Shown here piece by piece: positions 10,760-22,590 of a DNA stretch of 64,000 nt. Made by a program: the position numbers and the translations under genes. The notes under the pieces are model-generated. The model was given only the letters and a program-made list of their open reading frames with translations. It was not told where the DNA came from and made no database searches. This DNA is from Tolypeutes matacus (lineage: Eukaryota > Chordata > Mammalia > Cingulata > Chlamyphoridae): positions 8,068,051-8,132,050 of the forward strand of contig JAKSZT010054399.1 of the NCBI GenBank assembly GCA_026826555.1, in the 5' to 3' direction. How positions within the stretch are numbered: position 1 is the stretch's first letter; every line of letters begins with the position of its first letter.

Positions 10760-13700
10760 TCATATTAGTGAGACCATGCATTATTTGTCCTTTTGTGTCT
10801 GGCTTATTCCACTTACCATAATGTCCTCAAGATCCATCCATGTTATTATATGTATCCCAATTTCATTTCTTCTTACTGCAGCATAGTATTGCATTGTATG
10901 TATATACCACATTTTTTAAATCTATTCATTTGTTGATGGACACTTGGGTTGTTTCCATCTTTTGACAATTATTAATAATGCCGCTGTGAACATTGGTGTG
11001 CAAATGTCTGTTTGTGTCACGGTTTTCAGTACTTCTGGATATATTCCTAGTAGAGGAATTGCTGGATCACATGGCAGTTCTATATTTAGCTTCCTGAGGA
11101 AACGCCAAACTGTTTTCCACAGAGGCTATACCATTTTACAATCCCACGAACAATGAAGGAGTGTTCCAATTTCTCTATATCCTCTCCAGCACTTACTGTT
11201 TTCTGTTTTTTTAATAAAGGCCATTCTATGCAGTGTGAGATGACGTCTCGTTGTTGTTTTGATTTGCATTTTCCTAACAGCTAGTCATATGGAGCATTTT
11301 TTCCTGTGCTTTTTGGTCTTTTGTATTTCCTCTTTGGAGAAATGTCTGTTTAAGTCTTTTGTCCATTTTTAAATTGGATTGCTTGCTCTTTTATTGTTGA
11401 GTTGTATGATTTCTTTACATAGAATGGAAATCAAACCCTTATCGGATAAATGGTTTCCAAATATTTTCTCCCATTGAGTGGGCTGCCTTTTCACCTTCTT
11501 GACAAAGTCCTTTGAATCACAAAAGTGTTTTAAGTTTGAGAAGGTCCCATTTATCCATTTTTCTTTCATTGCTCGTGCTTTTGGTGTAAGGTTTAAGAAT
11601 CCACCACCTACCACCAGGTCTTGAAGACATTTTCCCAAATGATTCTTGCTTTTATATTTAGGTCTTTGATCCATTTTGAATTAATTTTTGTATAAGGTAT
11701 GAGTTAGGGGTCTTCTTTCTTTCTTTTGACTGTAGATATCCAGTTCTCCCAGCACCATTTGTTGAATAGACTGTTCTTATCCAGCTGGGAGGGTTTGACA
11801 GGCTTGGCAAAAATCAGTTGACCATAGATGTGAAGGTCTGTATCTGAAGCATCAATTCAGTTCCATCGATCTATTATGCCAGTACCATGCTGTTTTTACC
11901 CCTGTAGCTAGGTAATATGATTTAAAGTCCAGAAGTGAGATTCCTCCAACTTTGCACTTTCTTTTTGTTTATTCAGGGCCCCTTGCCTGCCAAATAAATT
12001 TAATTATTGTGTTTTCCATTTCTTTAAAAAAATGCTGGGGGAATTTTTTTTTTGGATTGCATTGAATCTGTATATCAATTTGGGTAGAACTGACATCTTG
12101 ATATTTAGTCTTCTAATCCATGAGCAAGGAGTTTTCATCCAATTACTAAGCTCTTGTCTTATTTCTTTTAGCAATCCATTGTAGTTTACAAGTGGTTTAC
12201 ATGTTTGCTTAAGTTTATTCCTAAATATTTGATTTTTTAGTTGCTATTGTAAATGGAAAATTTCCCCTGACTTCCTCCTCAGTGCGTTTTTTTTGCACTG
12301 ATTTTTGCATATTGATCTTGTATCCTGACACTCTACTGAAATCATTTATTAGCTCTAGTAGCTTTGCTGTAGATTTTGGGACTTTCTAGGTATAGGAACA
12401 TATCATCTATGAATAGTGAAAAGTCTTGCTTCTTCCTTTCCAATTTGGATGCCTTTTATTTCTTTTTCTTGCCTGATTGCTTTAGCTAGAGCCTCTAGCA
12501 CTATATTGAACAACAGTGATGACAGTGGGCATCCTTGTCTTGTCCCTGATCACAACAGTAAAGCGTTCAGTCTTTTACTATTGAGTACAATGTTAGCTGT
12601 GGGTTTTTCATATATGGCCTTTATCATGTTGAGAAAGTTTCCCTAAATTCCTATATTTAGTAGTATTTTTATCAAGAAAGGATTCTGTATTTTGTCAAAT
12701 GTCTTTTCTGTGCCAATCAATAGGATCATGTGATTTTTCTTCTTAGATTTATTAATGTGCTGTATTACCCTGATTGATTTTGTGGTGTTGAACCACCCTG
12801 TATGCCTGGTGTAAAACCTAATTGATCATAATTAATAATTATTTTCATGTGTTGTTGGATTTGATTAGCAAGTATTTTGCTGAGGATTTTTGCATTCATA
12901 TTCATTAGGGAACTGGGTATGTAATTTTCTTTTCTCATAATATCTTTACCTTCCTTTGGTATTAGGATGATATTGGCATCATATAATGTATTTTGTAATG
13001 TGTCTTGTCCAATTTTTGGAAGAGCTTGAGTAAGATTGGTATTAAATTTTTGAATGCTTGGTAGAACTCACATGCGTAATCATATGGTCCTGGGCTTTTC
13101 ATTTTGGGGAGTTGTTTGATGACTCTTTCATCTCTTGTTTGTTTGAGGTTCGTTGAGGTCTTCTATTTCTCCAAGGGTCAGTGTAGTTGTTCATAAGTTT
13201 CTAGGACTTTTTCCATTTCATTTACATTGTCTAGTTTGTTGTCCTCCTATGAGCTCTTTTATTTCTTTGGGTCACTAGTAATGTTCCCATTTTCTTTTTT
13301 TATTTTCTTTATTTGCATCTTCCCTCTTTTTTCCTTTGTCAGTCTAGCTAAGAGTTTGTCAATTTTGTTAACCTTGAAGAACCAACTTTTAATTTTATTA
13401 ATTTTCTCTTTTCTTTTTTTTTGTTCTCAATTTCATTCATTTCTGCTCTGATATTTGTTATTTCATTCTTTCTACTTTCTTTGGGAATAGTTTGCTGTTC
13501 TTTTTCTAGTTCCTCCAACTATGTAGTTACATCATTATTTTAGCTCTTTCTTCTTTTTTTAATGTAAGCATTAAGGGCTCTAATATTCCCTCTCATCACT
13601 GTCTTCACTGCATCCTCTAAGTTCTGATATGTTGTATTCTCATTTCCATTTGTCTCAATATATTAACTAATTTCTCTCAAAATTTCTTCTTTGACCAACT

Positions 13701-14429
13701 GATTATTTAGGACTGTGTTGTTTAATCTCCATATATTTGTGAATTTTCCCTTTTTCTGTCTCCTGTTGCTTTCTAACTATATTCCATTATGATCAGAGAA
13801 AGTGCTTTTAATAATTTTAATCTTGTTGAATTTATTGAGATCTGCTTTTTGACCCAACATATGGTCTATCCTGGAGAAAGATCCATGAGCACTTGAGAAG
13901 AATGTATATTCTGCTGTGTTGGGGTGCAATGTTCTGTATATGTCTATTAGGTTTAGTTCGGTTATTATATTATTCAAGCTCTCTGCTTCTTTATTGATCC
14001 TCTTCCTAGATTTTCTATTACATGCTGAGAATGGTGTATTGAGTCTCCAACTATTATTGTAGAGATATCTATTTCAACCTTCAGTTTTGCCAGTGTTTGC
14101 CTCACGTATCTTTGGCCATCCTGGTTAGGTGAATATACATTTATGATTGTTATTTTTTCCTGATGATTTGCCCCTTTTATTAATATATAATATCCTTCCT
14201 TGTCTCTAAGAAGTTTTGCTCTAAAGCCTATTTCATCTGATATAAGTATAACTACACCAACTATTTTTTGGTTACTCCATGTGTGGAATATCTTTTTCTA
14301 GCCTTTCACTTTTAATCTATTCATATCCTTGGGTCTAAGGTGAGTCTGCCAGTCTATGCCTTTTGATTAGGGAGTTTAATCCATTAACATTCAATGTATT
14401 ATTGTAAAGGCAGTTCTTATTTCACCCAT
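10760..14429 (-). pseudogene. L1 ORF2 remnant (endonuclease-reverse transcriptase)
   Basis: ORF2p nicks target DNA and primes reverse transcription of L1 RNA. The start is placed at the ATG at 14,427-14,429, because the same start context is found in the L1 at 50,827. The stop is the TGA at 10,760-10,762, giving about 3,670 bp against roughly 3.8 kb in intact mammalian ORF2. Visible pieces include the endonuclease C-terminal motif SRIDHMLG followed by SDHNGI (13,777-13,977) and a C-terminal stretch with KWINGTF...WEKIF (11,369-11,674). Stops and shifts break it throughout, so no enzyme is made. It follows ORF1 by about 80 bp, the usual L1 arrangement. Confidence 0.85.
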
Positions 14430-14509
14430 TTTGACTTTGGGGTATTATCTGTCATATTTTATTTTCACCATTCTTTTGACACTTTTAGTTACTTTTACTG
14501 ATATAATCT

Positions 14510-15391
14510 TCATTTCTTGACTCTCTTCCAAGTCTCTTTCTCCTGTCTTTTATTTCCAGACTGTAGTACTCTCTTTAGTATTTCCTGCAAAGCTGGTCTC
14601 TTGGTTACAAACATTCTAAGTTTCTGTTTATCTGTGAATATTCTAATCTCATTCTCATTTTTGAAAATCAGTCTTGCTGGATATTTGATTCTTGGCTGGC
14701 AGTTTTTCTCTTGCATTATCTCAAATATGTCATGCCACTACCTTCTTGCCTCCATGGTTTCTGATGAGAAAGCAGCATTTAATCTTATCAGGTATTTCTT
14801 ATATGTTATGCATTGCTTTTCTTTTGCTGTTCTAAGAATTCTCTCTCAAGCATTTGATATCCCGATTAGTATGTGTCTCAGAATTGTTCTATTTGGATTT
14901 ATTCAGATTGGAGTATATTGTACTTCTTGGATATAGATATCTATGTTCTCCTATAGGGTTGGGAAATTTTCTACCATTATTTCTTCAAATATTCCTTCTG
15001 TCCCCTTTCCCTTATTTTCTCTTTCTGGGGCACCTATGACACATATGTTTGCATGTCTCTTGCTGTCATTTAGTTCCCTGAGACTCTGTTCAATTTTTTC
15101 CATTCTTTTCTTCATCTGTTCTTTTGTATGTTCACTTTTGGAGGCCATATTTTCAATCCTTTCTTCTGCAAAAAGTTCATTTATTATGCTTTTCATTCTC
15201 ATAAGATCTGCTATTTTTCTATGTATACTTTTAACTTCTTCTTTGTGCTCACCTAATGTCTTCTTAATATCCTTAATCTTTTTAGTCTTTTCATTGAATT
15301 TATTAAAGAAATTTGTTTAAACTCCTATGATTAGTTGTCTCAAATCCTTTATGTCATCTGGAGGCTTATCTTGTTCCTTTAACTGAGCCAT
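14510..15391 (-). pseudogene. L1 ORF1 remnant (RNA-binding chaperone)
   Basis: ORF1p is the coiled-coil, RRM and C-terminal-domain RNA-binding protein of L1. The start is the ATG at 15,389-15,391 (MAQLKEQDK). The stop is the TGA at 14,510-14,512, about 294 codons if unbroken, near the usual 300-340. The stretch at 14,951-15,202 shows the end of the coiled coil (KKRMEKIEQSLRELNDSKR) and the start of the RRM (ICVIGAPERE, then FEEIMVENFP). The stretch at 14,510-14,716 shows the C-terminal domain (NCQPRIKYPARL, TKRPALQEILK). Frames change between pieces, so it is a pseudogene. Confidence 0.85.
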
Positions 15392-15539
15392 ATCTTCCTG
15401 TTTCTTGGTATGTATTGTAATTTTTTGTTGGTATCTTGGCATCTAGATTAAGAGATGTATTTATTCTGAGTGCAGCTTCTCTCTTTAGTTTAGGGATTTC
15501 TTGCCCTTTCTCCCTTGCTGGTTGTATAGTAGATGTCAA

Positions 15540-16965
15540 ATATGTAATTGGTACTGTAAGCTGTGGAGGCTGAAGCTGCTCACATTGCCTCAGGGACCAA
15601 TGAATCCCACCCACCTTTCTCCTCTGCCAGGGATAGGGACAGAGCTGAAGCCATGTGTAATAGTCCAAGCCATGCAGGCCAAGACCATTTGTAGTTGCCC
15701 AGAGGGACTGATGAAACTTCATGTCCCTTTCTCCCCTCTCTGGGCAGGGATGGACCTGCAGGTGTAGGCAAAAATCTATGCCACGCTGGTCCAAAATGAC
15801 TGCAGTTGTCCAGGTAGCTTGATGTAGTACTGGCCCCCTCCATCCCCTGCCCAGGGTGGAGATGGACCCTCTGGAGTGACCACCAATCTAATTCATGTGG
15901 GTCAAATGCACCTTCAGTTGCCCTGAGAGCCTGAGGGATTACAGTCCCTTCTGCCCTTTAGGGGTTGGGCAGGAGCCATAGGCACCCAACAATTCAGTCC
16001 ACAAAGGCCAAAAGTGCCTGCCATTGTCCAGAAAGGCCAAGGAAACACTAGCACTCTCTTATTCTATTGGGGCCTGGGGATGGACCTACAGTCACCCAAC
16101 AGTTCTGTCTCTGTAGGCTTAAAGTATTTGCTGCTGCCCATAAAGGCTGAGGAAACACCAGTCCCTTCCTATCTTATTAGGAGGTGGGGGTGGATCCACA
16201 AGCACCCAACAGTGCAGTCTGTGCAAGCTGAAAGTACCTGCCATTGCCTGGAAATGCTGAGGAAACACAGCTCCCCTCTTATCTTATTGGGGGCAGGGAT
16301 GGTGCTATAGGTGTCTGACTATTCAGTCTGTGTGGGCCAAAAGCACCTGCAGTTACCCAGAGAGGCTGGGAAAACACCTCCCACTCTTGTCCTATCAGGG
16401 TTGTGGGATGGAGTCACAGGCAACTAACAGTAGAGTTTGTGCAATCTTAAAGCACCTACAATTGCCCTGATAGGCTGAGGAAAGGGAGGGCGGGGGAATG
16501 GATTTGAAGGTTCTCAACAAACCAGTTTGTGCAGACCAAAAGCACCTGCAGTTACCCAGAGAGCCCAAGGAAACACAGCTCCTGTCTTATCCTATTGGGG
16601 AGTGGGGATGGATATACAAGTGTCTGAGTATCCAGTCTGTGTGGGCTGAAAGTGCCTGCTGTTACTCAAAGAGGTTGAAGAAACACCAACCTCTTCCTAT
16701 CCTATGGGGGTAGAGGGGTGGAGATGGAATTGAAGGCAGTCAGCAAACCAGTTTGTGCAGACCGAAACATCTGCAGTCACCCAGACAGGTCGAGGAAACC
16801 CAGCTCCTCTCTTATCCTATTGGGGTGTGGGGATGGAAAGATGTCCAGCTCTTCTGTCTGTGCCAGCTGAAAGCTCCTGCAGTTACCTGGAGAGGCTGGT
16901 GCAGGTCCTGCCAGCTGAAAGCTCCTGCAGTTACCTGGAGAGGCTACTGCAGGTCCTGCCAGCTT
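15540..16965 (-). repeat. L1 5' UTR tandem monomer array, about 110-bp units
   Basis: An AAAG-x-x-CCTGCAGTTRCCC-like core recurs on the plus strand near 15,572, 15,681, 15,794, 15,904, 16,011, 16,121, 16,231, 16,340, 16,449, 16,539, 16,649, 16,765, 16,870 and 16,918. Most steps are 107-113 bases. One is 90 (a shortened unit) and the last is 48, a partial-unit duplication that is almost perfect. Each unit also repeats 'gctgaggaaacac', 'cttatcctattggg' and 'ggggatgga' phrases. It lies directly upstream of ORF1 in the L1. By analogy with the monomeric 5' UTRs of rodent L1, these units probably carried promoter activity. Confidence 0.85.
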
Positions 16966-17529
16966 TTTCCCTACCAGAGGTTAGGCTGGAGTCTAGGCTA
17001 GGGCTGCAGTCTGATCTGGGTGGGAAGAAGCCAGTCCCTACCATAACTATAATTTTCTATCAGCCCTGTTTTCCCTCATGCTGGAATTAAAATGGTGGCT
17101 ACTGGCCTCTTTCCAACTAGTAGAGGCTTAAACATTAGCTCTTCTTAGGTTTATACTTTAGCCAGCCAAATTTACTAATTAGTAGCTGAAGTTGGTGGCT
17201 GACAATCTCTTCCTTCCCCATTTTTGGGAAATGGAGCTTCCAACACCGGCCATGGAGGAGCTCCCCAGGTAGCTGGTACTGCCTGTGGAGGATGGACCAG
17301 CCTCCACGGCATGGAGTGTGCTACTCATGCAACTTTACTGCAGATTGGGCAGTACCTTGCCTTCCTTCTATTCTTTCAAGGGTGTTGCAGAATGTTCTTT
17401 TAGTCTCCTGGACACCCCGCCCCCACCCCCAAACAGATGCTTTAGATAGTTCTATGTGATTACTAACTGCCCTGTAGAACGAGCTGACTCTTGGAGCTCC
17501 TTACTCAGCCACCATCTTGCCACTCCCTC
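16966..17529 (-). promoter_or_regulatory. Unique 5' end of the L1 with YY1-type site
   Basis: About 560 bp of non-repeated sequence forms the extreme 5' end of the L1. The last bases on the minus strand read gggagtggcaagatggtggc, which contains CAAGATGGTGGC (plus strand 17,508-17,519). This matches the YY1 site found just inside the 5' end of mammalian L1 elements, where it helps set the start of transcription. Its presence supports an untruncated 5' end. Confidence 0.75.
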
Positions 17530-17545
17530 TATGCATATATTTTTT

Positions 17546-18262
17546 AAATCAAAACTAGAATATTACCCAGTAATTACAATGTTGGTATTTATCCCAGAAA
17601 ACTGAAAATGTATGTTCACATGAAAACTTGTCACAGTAACTCTATTAATAATAGCCAAAAAGTTTAAACTACCTTAATGCCCTTCCATCAGACATTGGAT
17701 AAATGAAATCTGATGCATCTATACCATGGAATACCACTCAGCAATGTATAAGGACAGCTACTGATACACGTGACAACTTAGAAGAGCCCAAGGAAATTAC
17801 ACTGCATGCATATAGCCAATCTCAAAAAGTTCTATACTGTATAATTCCATTTATATAACATTCTAAAAATGACAAAATGACAAATGAGTATGTATTAGAT
17901 ATTCCCAGAGGCTAAGAACAGGGGAAGAGTGGGTGAGCATGATTCTAAGGGGTAGTTCAAGGAATCTTTGAGAGGATGGGCAGTTCTAAATCTTCATTTT
18001 GGTTATGGTGACATGAATCCACACATGATAGAATTTTATTGAACTATATGCAAATACACAAAAAATGAGTGCATATCAAACTTGCGAAATCCGAATAAGC
18101 TCTGTGGATTGGACCAATGTTAATTCTCTAATTTTGATATTCTTCTGTAATGATGCAAAATGATCCCATTGGAGGAAACTTAGTGAAGGGTAGATGACAC
18201 TGCTCTCTCTCTATTTTTTGAAATTTCCTGTGAATCTAAAAATATCTCAAAATTAAAAAAAA
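17546..18262 (+). mobile_element. Old L1 3' end (L1M-type), forward
   Basis: The sequence runs from the last part of ORF2 (atttatcccagaaaactgaaa, then accatggaataccactcagc) into an old 3' UTR with 'gatgggcagttctaaatctt', 'attttattgaactatatgc' and 'gtgaatctaaaaatatctc', and ends in an A-tract at about 18,250-18,262. Divergence is high and the copy is 5'-truncated. Confidence 0.75.
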
Positions 18263-18556
18263 AACACAAGAAAAAATATAGCATTTAGATATATACACTG
18301 GATGAAAAAAACGTGTAAAGGAAAGTAAGAAAGTGAGTAACAGAAGACATAAAAGTTATTACTCTCAGGAGGAGATAGTGGGTTGTAATATGCAGGGAGT
18401 ACATAGGGGTTTCCACAGTGGCTGGAAAAATCATTTCTCATGATTTTGATGGTTGTTATAAAGTATTGGATTTATAATGATTTGTGAAGATGTACTTTTT
18501 TGCTATTCAGTTTTCTGCATTTGAATTATATTTAACAATATAAAATGCTTAAAATT
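18263..18556 (+). mobile_element. Possible second old L1 3' UTR fragment
   Basis: The phrases 'ctctcaggaggagatagtgg', 'gattttgatggttgttataa' and the A-rich end 'caatataaaatgcttaaaa' resemble the terminal few hundred bases of an ancient L1. The match is weak and this may equally be unique sequence. Confidence 0.35.
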
Positions 18557-18756
18557 AAAATAGAGTGAAAATCAGCTATTTTTATATGTATACATATAGT
18601 GATTATTTGGATGTGGAGGAGTAAACACAATAAATAAGTGGTGAGGCTATTTACTGATTCAAGGAATGACAGGGAAAGAACAGGTGGATAGCCAGAAAAT
18701 TATTTCAATTTTGGATAGAGGTAGCTATTTGGTCCCAATATCATCTAGTAAAAAAT

Positions 18757-18990
18757 GTAGCCCTGGAAGTCAACCAGTAACAGGCTTAAACCCTGACCCA
18801 GTCATTTACTAGCCATATGGCCTAGGACACTATATTTGATTTCTTACTTACGATTTCTTCATCTATATAGTAGAATTAATGTATTTTTAACAAGATTGCC
18901 AGGAGAGTTAAATAAATAGGTGCATAATATTCTAGCACAGAGCCCGATACTTAACCAGTATTTAGTAAGTATTCAGGATTGTTAATTTTA
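18757..18990 (+). mobile_element. MIR SINE relic, forward
   Basis: This is a near full-length MIR. It shows the tRNA-related part with 'ggaagtcaaccagtaacagg', the conserved core 'catttactagccatatggcc' and 'atttcttcatctatatag', then 'aggagagttaaataaatagg' and 'tagcacagagcccgatactt', all in consensus order. It is an ancient and inactive SINE. Confidence 0.85.
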
Positions 18991-19569
18991 ACTAATTAGT
19001 TATGTGCAATTGGTTACAATCATGAATATTAATCTCTGGAAAGTTGAGTAATGGACATAGTATTAGCATGTGGATAGCAGATAAAGCCATGAGAATAGAT
19101 AGGATTAGCCTGGGCATAAAGCATCCTGAAGAGTAAGCAGCATACCAAGTAGAGGACTCAACAGTTAAGTAGCAAAGAAGGAAGTGGAGTACACCAAGAG
19201 ACCAAAAAGTCCAGTCTGAGAGGTAGGAGGTACATCAGAAGATAATAGTGATGTGGATTACAAGGTAGTGATGTGGATTACAAGGGAATGGAGCAGTAGC
19301 TCTTCTTCCTCAGACCTCTCTCTCTTTCTCTAGGATCATCTCAGAGCAGTGCTGTCACATACTGAGGTGCAGATTGTGTACTGACCAACTCCCGAGTGGG
19401 GCATTGCATATGAATGGAGCCCTCAGAGGAGGACAGTACACATCCTGCCTCACCATACTCAGACGACTATGCCACCATAAACATTCAGGGCCATGGGGTA
19501 CTTTACAATTCCCAATACAGTATGTGCTTTGCATTGATGTTCACTCTACATTGGATAACCTCTTTTGTT
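18991..19569. other. Non-coding DNA with one short tandem duplication
   Basis: No gene or transposon is recognised. Within it, the 20-base string tagtgatgtggattacaagg occurs twice back to back, at 19,246-19,265 and 19,266-19,285. This is a recent local duplication. Confidence 0.7.
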
Positions 19570-19860
19570 CTTCGCATGCATCCCCTTGCCTTGCAGTCTG
19601 CTAGCAAATTCATACTACTCTGTGAAGATTTCAATGAACTCTCTCAAATATATTCTGATCAAATTACAACTACTTTCTTGGTGCTTGCCTGGCCTCTTGG
19701 GAAAATCTCTATATTTTCTCATGCTTCTTTACATATTGGGCTTGATCTCTAGTCTGAGAACTTTTTGAACATAAAAGCAAATCTTAATATCAATGACGCT
19801 CATAATTGACACATCAGCATTCAATAAGTGCTTATTGAATAAATGAATGATTGAACCTCT
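19570..19860 (+). mobile_element. L2 3' end relic, forward
   Basis: The terminal part 'tcaataagtgcttattgaataaatgaatga' is the diverged counterpart of the L2 ending ('tcaataaatgtttgttgaatgaatgaa' type). The upstream sequence has pieces compatible with the L2 3' UTR. The left edge is uncertain. Confidence 0.55.
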
Positions 19861-19888
19861 AGACATGAATCATTAACAATACCTTAAG

Positions 19889-20093
19889 GGAAGCGGCTGT
19901 GGCTCAATCAGTAGGGCTCCCATTTACCATATGGGAGGCCCCGGGTTCGGTTCCCGGGGCCTCCTGGTGAAGGTAAGCCTGCCCGCACGGCGTGGTTAGC
20001 TGACCCAGCGAGCACAAGCAGCAAGGGGGGGATAAATGAATAAATAAATAAAATCTTTAAAAAAAAAAAACAAAACAAAAAAACACACAAAAA
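19889..20093 (+). mobile_element. DAS-type SINE, young copy 2
   Basis: This monomeric copy is almost identical to the one at 9.8 kb, differing at four transition sites outside the tail. The A box is at 19,900-19,915 and the B box at 19,944-19,954. It ends in a long A-rich tail with C interruptions. A perfect 14-bp target duplication aacaataccttaag lies at 19,875-19,888 and 20,094-20,107. Confidence 0.92.
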
Positions 20094-20107
20094 AACAATA
20101 CCTTAAG

Positions 20108-20379
20108 ATAGCAGAGTCCTATCAATGGAATCTCAACAAGATATTTTTGAGCAATGCACTGTTATTTGAGCTATAAAGCCAGGAAAGTACAAATATAAAA
20201 GATAAAATATTTGTGCCCAAGAAACTTATATTCTAAGTTTCTACTAAATTCTATTCTAATTTAGTAGAAATTATATAAATTGATAAAAGTTTTAAAAATT
20301 AAAGGTTTAGACAACACTTTACAACAGGAAACTTCAGACGTTAATTGTTACAGAAGCTCAAGAAGAAAATTAAATTATC
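20108..20379. other. AT-rich non-coding DNA
   Basis: Nothing identifiable is seen between the SINE and the old L1 tail. Confidence 0.5.
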
Positions 20380-20590
20380 TGGACTTGAATCACCCAAGAA
20401 ACCAAGGATAGATGAAGAAAGTGACTACTAATGGGCACGAGATTTTGGAGGGTGTTAGAAATGTTCTAATATTAGATTGTGATGATGGCTCATAACTCTG
20501 TAAATATATTAAAGAATCATTGAATTGTACACATAAAATGGGTGAATTTATAGTATGCAAATTATTCTCAATAAAGCTGTTTAAAAAACA
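20380..20590 (+). mobile_element. Old L1 3' UTR fragment, forward
   Basis: It contains the recurring L1 tail phrases 'gttagaaatgttctaatatt', 'gattgtgatgatggctcata', 'cattgaattgtacacataaa' and an 'attctcaataaagctg' end followed by A-rich sequence. It is 5'-truncated to about 210 bp. Confidence 0.7.
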
Positions 20591-22060
20591 TATGAGGCAA
20601 TTGTCTTGCAATTTGGAGCTGGCATGCAACAACATCTTCTGGATTGTGAAAATCACTGTGTCATTGGTCTCCTGTAGTTGGTCTTCCTTAGGCCAGTTGG
20701 AAGAGAGCTGGACCTCATTAGAAAGGATCCAGGAATCAATCCTTGGCTTTGAAAGCCCAGAGACAACCACTCTTTAGACTCTAAATATGAAGATATTAAT
20801 TCTAACCAACTAAAAGGCACATAAGATTGAAACAAAGAAAAGATATACATGCAGTAATTGTCCAGCAAATTTGCTTCTTGAGAGGTTAAATCAAAATCAG
20901 AAAATTCCTTTGGTAGATTTAGAGATAAAACATGGATGAGCTCTTGAAAAGACCCTCAGCTAAAATTGCATAAATGATTGCCCACTTCTAGGACCCTAGA
21001 ATATCCAACAATGGGTCAGAAGTATTCAGAGTTAGTTAGCTAGGGCACATTGATGGATGCACACTAATGTGGTTATAGATCTGCTCTCCGTTTTTCATGT
21101 GTTATTCTTTCTTCTATTGATATAGTTTTTTTCCTCTCTTTAGATATGTTAATATCATTCTTGTTGTCATAATTTTAATAAGTGGGTAGGGTTAGTATCA
21201 AAGGCCATATCTAATTAAGAGGAAATGGCTTTCAACAGCCCATTTACCAGGAATGGTTAGGCTGGTGATTTTGGAATTACCAACTCCTCCTCTGAATTGG
21301 ACTTCAGGTTTCTTGTTTCTTCTCTCTCCAAGGTTTTGAAGCATTCCTTTTTACATACCTTAAGTAATAACAGTAGTCATTACTTGACCAATGATTCAAG
21401 GTAAATTGAGTGCATAGGTTAATAATTGTCACAAGGTACAAATGCCCGAGTGTTAAGAAAAAGGCTAGAAGGAAGCATCTCAGGACTCATACACTGCTTG
21501 TTTCTAACATAGTGGCTCCACTTGTATTTACTTCACATCTTGCACTTCTGAATAATTTCTTTGAAACCCGGAGACAAAAAGTTTGATTGAAAAGTTGTTC
21601 CCCTGAAGACCTAGCAAGCCCTAGAGTACAGGCTCCGAGAAGGATGGGTGCATGGGATTAGAAAAGGGCTTTCAAAGCGGAAGCAGACAACTTTGAAAAA
21701 GGAGTTCAATCTCTGGGGATACTTTAGAAGGGCTTCTGAAACCAATTGCCCTCCAAGTATTATTCATGGAATTTCCAGCATGACCTGTGCCTTCTGGACA
21801 TCACTTCAATGGCCTGACGGTTCTTGAAGGTAACACATCCACAGCTGAACTCCCTAATCCTCTCAAATCCTCCATTTCAGTGAATATTGCCTATATTAAG
21901 CCAGTCATCCAAACCAGAATCCAGGGTTGGGGGTGAAGGGGGAGAATTACTTCTTCTTCTTTACCTCCCTCATGAGGATATGAGAGTCCTTTAACTCCCC
22001 TTTGGTGCCAACTTCTCCTTCTTGGGCTTACTGCCACGGACTTTTTTTCCCTGCTGTTCA
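20591..22060. other. Non-coding DNA, no recognised feature
   Basis: I see no gene, SINE or L1 that I can support. Reading frames overlap on both strands and have no coding character. Confidence 0.5.
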
Positions 22061-22590
22061 TCATTGTCTGCCTAGGTCACAGCAATAGACTGCAGATGGT
22101 GCCCTGCCTCCTGTTTTACCCACTCCAACCCATTCTCTGCAATGCAGACAGAATATTCTTTCTGATATGCAAAGATTACCGTGTGTTTCTGTAAATAAGT
22201 CTCCTTGCACAAAGATAAAATACAAAGATTTGTTTTCTGGCATACAACACCTTTTAGTTTCTTGAGCATGTTTGCTCTCTCTCTTGCTTCTTTGTCTTCC
22301 TTTATGGGATTTCCTCTTCTAGGAATGTCCTCCTTTCCTCCTCCTCCCTCTCAGCAGATTAGGGGACCTGGTTTACATTTTCCCACCATATATTCATACA
22401 TTTATAGGACAACACTTAGTCAATTACATTGGAATTATTTGTTAATAACGTCTCACCTGTCCAATTAAACCCACCTCTTAATGCAATCAGGTTCTTCAAA
22501 TCAAGGATCATATATCCCAGCAACCAACACATCTCACACAGAGTAGCTACTCAATAAATCTCTTTAATCACTGAGACTGAATAAATAAAT
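22061..22590 (+). mobile_element. L2 LINE 3' end, forward
   Basis: Three consensus blocks appear in order: 'gtcacagcaatagactgcag' with 'ccactccaacccattctctg' (end of the L2 RT-domain region), the 'cctctt...aatgtcctcc' C/T-rich block, and the terminal 'agagtagctactcaataaat'. It is an ancient inactive LINE, 5'-truncated, with an internal gap. Confidence 0.8.

Larger units (their letters stand above)
10078..17529 (-). mobile_element. Full-length LINE-1 with tandem-monomer 5' UTR, reverse strand
   Basis: This is a non-LTR retrotransposon of about 7.45 kb, read on the minus strand: 5' end at 17,529, 5' UTR to about 15,392, ORF1, ORF2, and a 3' UTR ending at about 10,078. The flanks carry matching words tatgcatatttttt (10,064-10,077) and tatgcatatatttttt (17,530-17,545). 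This is a target duplication with a 2-bp length difference, so the element is complete at both ends. Both ORFs carry stops and frameshifts, so it is dead, but no large internal deletion is visible, unlike the other L1 copies here. The 5' UTR is unusual and is described separately. Confidence 0.85.

Noticed and set aside
15366..15794. A 142-codon minus-strand frame and several plus-strand frames up to 17,090, considered as a repeat-containing protein.
   Set aside because: They lie in the tandem monomers of the L1 5' UTR. The repeated peptide words come from the DNA repeat.
15540..16965. The regular array considered as a CRISPR or a free satellite.
   Set aside because: Units are about 110 bp with no short identical repeats between unique spacers, and the array is joined to L1 ORF1 on one side and to an L1 5' end with a YY1-type site on the other.
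18991..19569. Tandem duplication at 19,246, considered as a regulatory repeat.
   Set aside because: Two perfect 20-bp copies are most simply a recent slippage event.
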